DNA from: Algoriphagus marinus
Lineage (GTDB): Bacteria > Bacteroidota > Bacteroidia > Cytophagales > Cyclobacteriaceae
Direction: 5' to 3'
Length of the DNA stretch: 64,000 nucleotides
NCBI RefSeq assembly: GCF_001936475.1
Contig: NZ_MSPQ01000005.1
Location: 336,996 to 400,995 of the forward strand
Below, piece after piece: positions 59,408-64,000 of the stretch. Below the pieces are notes generated by a model. That model had not been told where the DNA came from, did not search any database, and was given only the letters and a program-made list of their open reading frames with translations. Position 1 is the stretch's first letter. The number at the start of each line of letters is the position of its first letter. The translations under genes and the position numbers were made by a program.

Positions 59408-60366
59408 CCCTTTACCGATTTTTTAAGATATTCATATACTAACCCAAATCCATAGCAAACGAGTTGAGTCAATGATGTAATAATACTCAACAATGCAACA
59501 GAAACTGAGCGATATTGGATCAAGGAATTCAAAAAAATCATCCCAATCCAAAATCCAATTAAGACTAATTGGAGGGTGAAAAGCGACGGGAAAAATATCG
59601 AGAGGGGAATCATCGAAACAAGGAACAAGCTGAAAGCAGTAGGCAGCAAATGAACAAGTTTGATTGCTTCGGGATGGAATCGAGATACATTTACTCGATT
59701 TTGACCAAAAGAAAAAGCTTGCTTTGCAAAAGAAAACAAGGTGTTTTTTCGCTTATGATAAACAAATGCCTCCTCAATCAATTCCAATTTGAATCCTGCT
59801 TTTTTTATCCGAATACTCCATTCAATGTCCTCTCCCCTATTTGGATCAGCAAAACCTTCAGTTTTTAAAAAAACTGTCTTGGAAACCCCCATATTGAATC
59901 CCCTCGCTTGATACTTGGAAGGGTCTTTAAGTTTTCCACGAATCCCTCCTGTAGTCCAGAAGGAGGTCATTGCAAAATCCATAGCTTTTTGCATTGTCGA
60001 AAAATCGGAAGCGGCTGCATCAGGACCACCAAAAGCATCTAGTTTTCGCTCTTGGATTTGACTAGCTAACACTTCCAAATACTTTTTTGGTAAAATCACA
60101 TCCGAATCCAAAATGACAAAGAAGTCACCGCTAGCCTTACTCATTCCATTATTTCGCGCAAAACCTTGCCCTTGGTTAGATTGGACTAGATAGGTTATTG
60201 AAATTTCATTTCTGAATTTTCCGATAACAGATTCTGAAGTAATACTCGAACCATCTTCGACGACTATCACTTCAAACTTTTGATAGGATTGGACAGATAG
60301 ACTTCTTAGTAGTTCGGCCAGCTCGTCGGGTCGATTAAAGACCGGAATGATCACCGAAAAAAACAT
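59404..60366 (-). CDS. Family 2 glycosyltransferase
   Basis: A 320-residue GT2 enzyme. The ATG at 60366 is selected since it makes a TGATG junction with the upstream gene; a TTG one codon earlier is possible. N-terminal VIIPVFNRPDELAELLRSL, then FEVIVVEDGSS, FVILDSDVILP (DxD), followed by GFADPNRGEDIEWSIRI and C-terminal membrane helices. Sugar donor unknown. Downstream gene of the operon from dihydroorotase to here. Confidence 0.88.
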   Translation of the reverse strand: MFFSVIIPVFNRPDELAELLRSLSVQSYQKFEVIVVEDGSSITSESVIGKFRNEISITYLVQSNQGQGFARNNGMSKASGDFFVILDSDVILPKKYLEVLASQIQERKLDAFGGPDAAASDFSTMQKAMDFAMTSFWTTGGIRGKLKDPSKYQARGFNMGVSKTVFLKTEGFADPNRGEDIEWSIRIKKAGFKLELIEEAFVYHKRKNTLFSFAKQAFSFGQNRVNVSRFHPEAIKLVHLLPTAFSLFLVSMIPLSIFFPSLFTLQLVLIGFWIGMIFLNSLIQYRSVSVALLSIITSLTQLVCYGFGLVYEYLKKSVKG

Positions 60367-61328
60367 CAAAAATCAAAATTAACCTCTTCGCCAATTTTGT
60401 ATTCAGCTTCTTTGGATTGATTGGAAGTCATTAGCTCTGCGATGAAACCCGTAACGAATAATTGAACACCAATAATCAATGCCACCAAAGCAAGAAAAAA
60501 GAGTGGCTGATCCACAATCTCACGTACTTTCAATCCTTTACTAAGACCATAAATTTTTTGAAAAATCAACCAGCAGGTAATCAAAAATCCAGTCATAAAA
60601 GATAAAGAACCAAGAAGTCCGAAAAAGTGCATCGGTTTCTTTTTGTACCTATGGACAAATGATACTGAAATTAAATCCAAGAAACCATTCAAAAAACGCT
60701 CAATCCCAAACTTGGAGTACCCATACTTACGTGATTGGTGCTTAACTACCTTTTCTCCTATTTTTCCAAATCCATTCCATTTTGCCAATAAGGGAATGTA
60801 GCGATGCATTTCCCCATAGATCTGGATATTCTTCACCACCTTCAAACGGTAGGCTTTTAATCCACAGTTAAAATCGTGTAGTTTAATGCCTGAAATCCAT
60901 CGAGTCACCCCATTAAAAAATCTAGAAGGGATTGTTTTGGATATTGGATCATGCCTTTCTTTTTTCCAGCCTGAAACAACATCAAACCCACCTTCTTTAA
61001 TCATTTGATAGAGTCCTGGTATCTCATCCGGGCTATCTTGAAGATCTGCATCCATAGTAATCACTACTTCCCCTGAGGCCTTATTAAAACCCGCATCTAA
61101 CGCAGCAGATTTACCATAATTTCGAGTGAAATTGATGCCTTTGATCTCATTTGTTTTTTCCGCCAGAGATTGGATTTGCTCCCAAGAATTATCGGAGCTT
61201 CCATCATTCACCAAAATAACTTCATAAGAAAAGCCGTGGTCATGCATGACCCGGCTGATCCAATTTGCTAATTCTGGTAAAGACTCCTCTTCGTTGAAAA
61301 CAGGAATTACGACGGAAATCTGAAGCAT
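60366..61328 (-). CDS. Family 2 glycosyltransferase, ArnC/DPM1-like with membrane helices
   Basis: A 320-residue GT2 enzyme: VVIPVFNEEESLPELANWI, VNDGSSDNSWEQI, ITMDADLQDSPDE (DxD), GLKAYRLKVV and two C-terminal membrane helices (SLSFMTGFLITCWLIFQKIYG; LVALIIGVQLFVTGF). The DPM1/ArnC-type layout suggests transfer to polyprenyl phosphate. Overlaps the GT2 gene downstream by one base. Confidence 0.9.
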   Translation of the reverse strand: MLQISVVIPVFNEEESLPELANWISRVMHDHGFSYEVILVNDGSSDNSWEQIQSLAEKTNEIKGINFTRNYGKSAALDAGFNKASGEVVITMDADLQDSPDEIPGLYQMIKEGGFDVVSGWKKERHDPISKTIPSRFFNGVTRWISGIKLHDFNCGLKAYRLKVVKNIQIYGEMHRYIPLLAKWNGFGKIGEKVVKHQSRKYGYSKFGIERFLNGFLDLISVSFVHRYKKKPMHFFGLLGSLSFMTGFLITCWLIFQKIYGLSKGLKVREIVDQPLFFLALVALIIGVQLFVTGFIAELMTSNQSKEAEYKIGEEVNFDF

Positions 61329-61331
61329 GAT

Positions 61332-61880
61332 TTAAAATTCGAGTGACTTATCCTTTTTCTTCAAGATAGCCCCCAAAATTAATGCAATAATTGCGTAAAA
61401 TATGATTCCAATTCCAAAACCTTTCAATTGACCTACTAGAGTGAAATTGCTCATAGTATCCTGTTTCATTTGTTCTAATTGATCTGGAGGCAAAGAATCA
61501 GCAGAGGCTCCAAACTTTTCCATCATTTCAATCGTGGTTTGGAAAGATTTATCGGCTAAAACTCCTGGCAACTCCGGATCAACTACTTGAAAAAGTAAAA
61601 TTTGACCAATTAGACCAATTAAGCCTGAAATAATTATAGCTATAAAACTAAAATTGAATGCGGTCCCAAAACTCATATAACCACCAAGTTCGGTACGATA
61701 TTCCCTACCAAAATAAATGATCAATCCGAAGAAAATGACAAGTGCAACCAATGCAAACCAGCCTGATGCCAAGAGTGTGGAGTCAATGAAATAGGCAATA
61801 AAGGTTACTGCCAATGAAACCAAACCCATGGTAACTCCGGGTTTAATTGCTGCTTGAAAAGGAGATTGATGCTCTTCCAT
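61332..61880 (-). CDS. DUF4199 membrane protein 1
   Basis: A 182-residue four-helix membrane protein of the DUF4199 family (helices near residues 18-36, 37-58, 71-92 and 149-172). EYRTELGGYMSFGTAFNFSF is typical. A paralogue lies immediately upstream; both are unknown in function. Their pairing with the dihydroorotase homologue and glycosyltransferases is characteristic of Cytophagales. Confidence 0.8.
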   Translation of the reverse strand: MEEHQSPFQAAIKPGVTMGLVSLAVTFIAYFIDSTLLASGWFALVALVIFFGLIIYFGREYRTELGGYMSFGTAFNFSFIAIIISGLIGLIGQILLFQVVDPELPGVLADKSFQTTIEMMEKFGASADSLPPDQLEQMKQDTMSNFTLVGQLKGFGIGIIFYAIIALILGAILKKKDKSLEF

Positions 61881-61887
61881 AATTTTT

Positions 61888-62400
61888 TTAGTTAGGGTTT
61901 TTTCTTAAAATAATTGAAATAATAATAGTAAAAAACAATCCTGGGATGATTTTCCATAGCCCATCATTGATTGACACATCCAATTTCGACATTTCTTTTA
62001 TGCTTACAAGAGTAGCGTCAAAGGAATTTTCGCCGACCTGAGAAATAATTGTTTCTTTTCCTTTCTCTAAAACATCGAATTTTGAAAGTTTTATTTGCTC
62101 AAATAGACTCGGTGAAATCGTCAGAATAATCCAAATCCCAATAGCTGAAACTAATCCAATCAAAACATATGTCACAAATCCTACAGACATACCTTCTGCG
62201 AAAGATAGGTATCCACCATTGGAGTATTCTTTAAAAAATTTGATGGCAAGAAAAATTGCAATCGGTGTTATAACATAGCCAAAAAGCAAAGTTAAATTCG
62301 TAGGGTCTACATAAAAAAATGAAAGTATAAAAAAAGCAAATAAGCTAAGTATACCGCCCAAGCTCCCGAATTGATAGGCTGTTTTAAAATACTTAGACAT
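61888..62400 (-). CDS. DUF4199 membrane protein 2
   Basis: A 170-residue paralogue of the neighbouring DUF4199 protein (FFKEYSNGGYLSFAEGMSVGFVTY). About four membrane helices. Its start overlaps the end of the dihydroorotase-like gene by 8 nt, so they are coupled. The two DUF4199 copies probably act together, perhaps as a heteromer. Confidence 0.8.
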   Translation of the reverse strand: MSKYFKTAYQFGSLGGILSLFAFFILSFFYVDPTNLTLLFGYVITPIAIFLAIKFFKEYSNGGYLSFAEGMSVGFVTYVLIGLVSAIGIWIILTISPSLFEQIKLSKFDVLEKGKETIISQVGENSFDATLVSIKEMSKLDVSINDGLWKIIPGLFFTIIISIILRKNPN

Positions 62401-63637
62401 TCACTTCGATTAATTGACCTTTTTGAATCACATATTTCACTTTCCCCGTAAGTTCTTTGCCAAACCAAGGGTTATTTGAAGAAAGCGATTTATTAGTTTT
62501 TTCATTGTAAGTCCAAGTAGACTTAGGATCAAATATGGTCCAAGAATCGGTCAATTCTTGAGGAAGTATTGATTTGGGCCCTTTCGTAATTTTATCAATT
62601 AACAATCCCCAACCCAATTCAGCTTCTAAGCGAACCAATGCTGGTAGAAAGGTTTGGAGTCCAGCCATTCCAAAATGCGCCAGATCAAATTCCATAAACT
62701 TGGAATCGAAATCTTCAGGCTGATGATTAGATACAATAGCGTCTATTGTACCATCCTTTAATCCATCAATTAATGCCTTCCGGTCAAGATCTCCCCTGAA
62801 AGGCGGTAAAACCTTAAGATTAGGATCAAAATCCATTAAATCATGATCAGAAAAAATCAATTGATAAATTGAAATGTCTGAAGTAACTCTTAAGCCTTCA
62901 GCTTTTGCTTTCCGAATAAGATCTACAGTTTTAGCAGAACTGACAGTTTGAAAATGAACACGCCCACCAGTATATTTTAAAATCTCAATATTCCTTTGAA
63001 TTGCCACGTCTTCAGCCAGATTTGGAATTCCCTTCACCCCTAGCATTGTGGAATTTTCACCTTCATGCATTTGTCCGAAAATAGCAAGTAATGGATCGTA
63101 AGAATGATCAAACAAAATTCCGTCAAATTTTTGCAGGTATTGATTCACTTTCATAAACCGATCGCCATTCGACAAGGGTTTAACACCCTCACCAAAGATC
63201 TTAACACCAGACTGGAAATTCATATCCAAAATCTCAGTAAAATCTTCTCCAGCAGTATCTTTTGTGACAGCACCCTGTATTACAAATTCAGGAGTAAACC
63301 GCTTCGCACGATTCAAAATATATTCTACATCACCTTTTGACTGAATCGTTGGGTGAGTATTTGGCTGTATCACGCCTGCACAAAAACCACTAGATACTAA
63401 TGAATCAGCAAGGCTTTCTATGGATTCTTTATACTCATGACCAGGTTCGCCCATACTACATCTAAGATCAATCCAACCATCTGACAAGAGCCAGCCATCT
63501 GCATTAATTTCTTCATTAAATACCGATGAATTGCTGTTGGTAACAAGTGTAAATTCTCCTTTTTCAAAAACGTAATCATTTGGTTGTGACAAACCATTAG
63601 AATTAACAAGACGGAGACCTCTAAATAGAATGGACAT
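62393..63637 (-). CDS. Dihydroorotase-like protein, predicted non-catalytic
   Basis: A 414-residue amidohydrolase-fold protein of the class I dihydroorotase family. The motif that carries the first metal ligands, G-x-I-D-x-H-x-H-L-R-E-P-G, is here GWIDLRCSMGEPG with Arg59 and Ser61 in place of His. Later ligands are also replaced (TVSSA, SIYQL, VSNHQPED). A TIM-barrel framework with QPNTHPTIQSKGDVEYIL and FDHSYDPLLAIFGQ remains. It is likely inactive as a dihydroorotase and may be regulatory, like PyrC' or the ATCase-linked pseudo-DHOs. First gene of the operon. Confidence 0.8.
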   Translation of the reverse strand: MSILFRGLRLVNSNGLSQPNDYVFEKGEFTLVTNSNSSVFNEEINADGWLLSDGWIDLRCSMGEPGHEYKESIESLADSLVSSGFCAGVIQPNTHPTIQSKGDVEYILNRAKRFTPEFVIQGAVTKDTAGEDFTEILDMNFQSGVKIFGEGVKPLSNGDRFMKVNQYLQKFDGILFDHSYDPLLAIFGQMHEGENSTMLGVKGIPNLAEDVAIQRNIEILKYTGGRVHFQTVSSAKTVDLIRKAKAEGLRVTSDISIYQLIFSDHDLMDFDPNLKVLPPFRGDLDRKALIDGLKDGTIDAIVSNHQPEDFDSKFMEFDLAHFGMAGLQTFLPALVRLEAELGWGLLIDKITKGPKSILPQELTDSWTIFDPKSTWTYNEKTNKSLSSNNPWFGKELTGKVKYVIQKGQLIEVNV

Positions 63638-63902
63638 TCAAATTTGGCTTTGATGCAAAACTGCAATAATATTCTAAAAATGAAAAATGGTTAATCAAAT
63701 TATATGAAAACACTTTTAAGAAAAGAACCTAAAGTTTACACTTACTTAATGTTGATGGGTTTCTACAAGTGTAACAATGAAATATTTAAAAACCTTTAAC
63801 ACAAAAAAAGCCAGCTGTCTAGCTCGCTTATGAATAAATAAGTGGCTCCCGATCTCCTAACGTGTGCTGCCCGGATGTCAATAGACTCTTGAAAAATCTT
63901 AA
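63638..63902. other. Intergenic region between the dihydroorotase gene and the rRNA operon
   Basis: 265 bp without a supported gene. The stretch 63803-63880 is more GC-rich than the rest and can be read on the minus strand as a structured tail ending GCTGGCTTTTTTT, with short complementary words (AGCCA / TGGCT, CTTAT / ATAAG). It may be a second terminator or a small RNA; no family recognised. Confidence 0.4.
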
Positions 63903-63938
63903 ACGCAAAAAAGCCTTTCAGTTTCCTGAAAGGCTTTT
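63903..63938 (-). terminator. Terminator of the rRNA operon
   Basis: Stem AAAAGCCTTTCAG / CTGAAAGGCTTTT (63909-63921 / 63926-63938, loop TTTC), T-rich on the minus strand, just after the 5S rRNA 3' end. Confidence 0.9.
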
Positions 63939-63947
63939 GAATAAATG

Positions 63948-64000
63948 AGGCGGCGACCTACTCTCCCGGGAGTAACCCCAGTACCATCGGCGCTGCAGGG
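63948..64000 (-). rRNA. rrf: 5S ribosomal RNA, 3' part
   Basis: Read on the minus strand, the last 53 bases give the 3' third of a 5S rRNA (GGTACTGGGG, then CTCCCGGGAGAGTAGGTCG and a closing GCCGCC). The 5' part and the rest of the operon lie beyond the right edge. The 3' end is approximate. Confidence 0.9.

Noticed and set aside
1..64000. CRISPR arrays, tRNA genes, phage or plasmid genes
   Set aside because: No direct-repeat/spacer pattern, no tRNA T-loop sequence in an intergenic gap, and no integrase, transposase or phage proteins seen. Decisive test would be tRNAscan-SE and a CRISPR finder.

Overview
The window comes from a Bacteroidota genome, most likely a Cytophagales member of the Cyclobacteriaceae/Algoriphagus type. 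The assignment is inferred from gene content and style: MKK-type lipoproteins, a CotH-kinase protein with a C-terminal Por-type (T9SS) sorting domain, DUF4293, DUF4295, DUF4199 and DUF5522 proteins, a RemB/Wzi-like outer-membrane protein, a type-B GlmU-like protein, A/T-rich intergenic DNA and Bacteroidetes-type promoters (TTTG ... TAnnTTTG). Shine-Dalgarno sites are not evident. No CRISPR array, phage, insertion sequence or tRNA was recognised. A partial 5S rRNA closes the right edge on the minus strand.

Layout. 1-2.1 kb: an ATP-grasp ligase and a PLP enzyme, probably the tail of a surface-polysaccharide or small-molecule locus. 2.2-4.7 kb: a GMC oxidoreductase with a Tat-type lipoprotein partner. 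4.8-9.5 kb: four tandem paralogous propeller-like lipoproteins whose junctions overlap by 4 nt. 9.6-12.1 kb: a large BNR/VPS10-like secreted protein. 12.2-21.5 kb (minus strand): a beta-barrel protein, a response regulator, an NSS transporter, then a long tightly packed run rmlD-like / PPIase / hemC / rimK / rimB-like / holB / glmU-like, headed by rpmE2. 21.7-27.5 kb (plus): Wzi/RemB-like protein, ABC exporter, small membrane protein, YifB-type AAA ATPase and a 48-aa membrane peptide. 27.5-32.7 kb: PAS-MBL pair, two lipoproteins, a Cys/Met-metabolism PLP enzyme and the CotH protein. 32.7-34.8 kb: ECF sigma factor, membrane protein and outer-membrane protein operon. 35-41 kb: DUF4293, truA, ABC exporter, small envelope proteins, hemE. 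41-43.5 kb (minus): an NTPase, multi-pass membrane protein and MOSC protein with overlapping ends. 43.6-46.1 kb: dnaK and a GroES-like protein. 46.1-52.9 kb (minus): a repeat-bearing secreted protein, porin, amtB, hemB, a HAD phosphatase, rocD. 52.9-56.5 kb (plus): DUF5522 peptide, bL28, bL33, DUF4295, ftsY, then an SPFH / membrane / ribbon-helix-helix operon. 56.6-63.6 kb: coiled-coil periplasmic protein, TolC, a zinc-ribbon methyltransferase, and a minus-strand operon of a dihydroorotase homologue, two DUF4199 proteins and two glycosyltransferases.

Most of the content is core metabolism (heme: hemC, hemE, hemB), translation (bL28, bL31, bL33, TruA), protein targeting and folding (FtsY, DnaK), and envelope biology. 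The points that look least explained are: the NTPase/membrane/MOSC overlapping triplet; the PAS-MBL pair; the ATP-grasp/PLP pair; a sigma-54-like promoter directly upstream of dnaK; a dihydroorotase homologue that has lost all recognisable metal ligands; heptamer-periodic intergenic repeats; a secreted protein built from a recurring PKGPxxKNxKVW unit; and the tandem lipoprotein array with a nearly identical 5' end in two copies. I found no single clear-cut new defence or mobile system.
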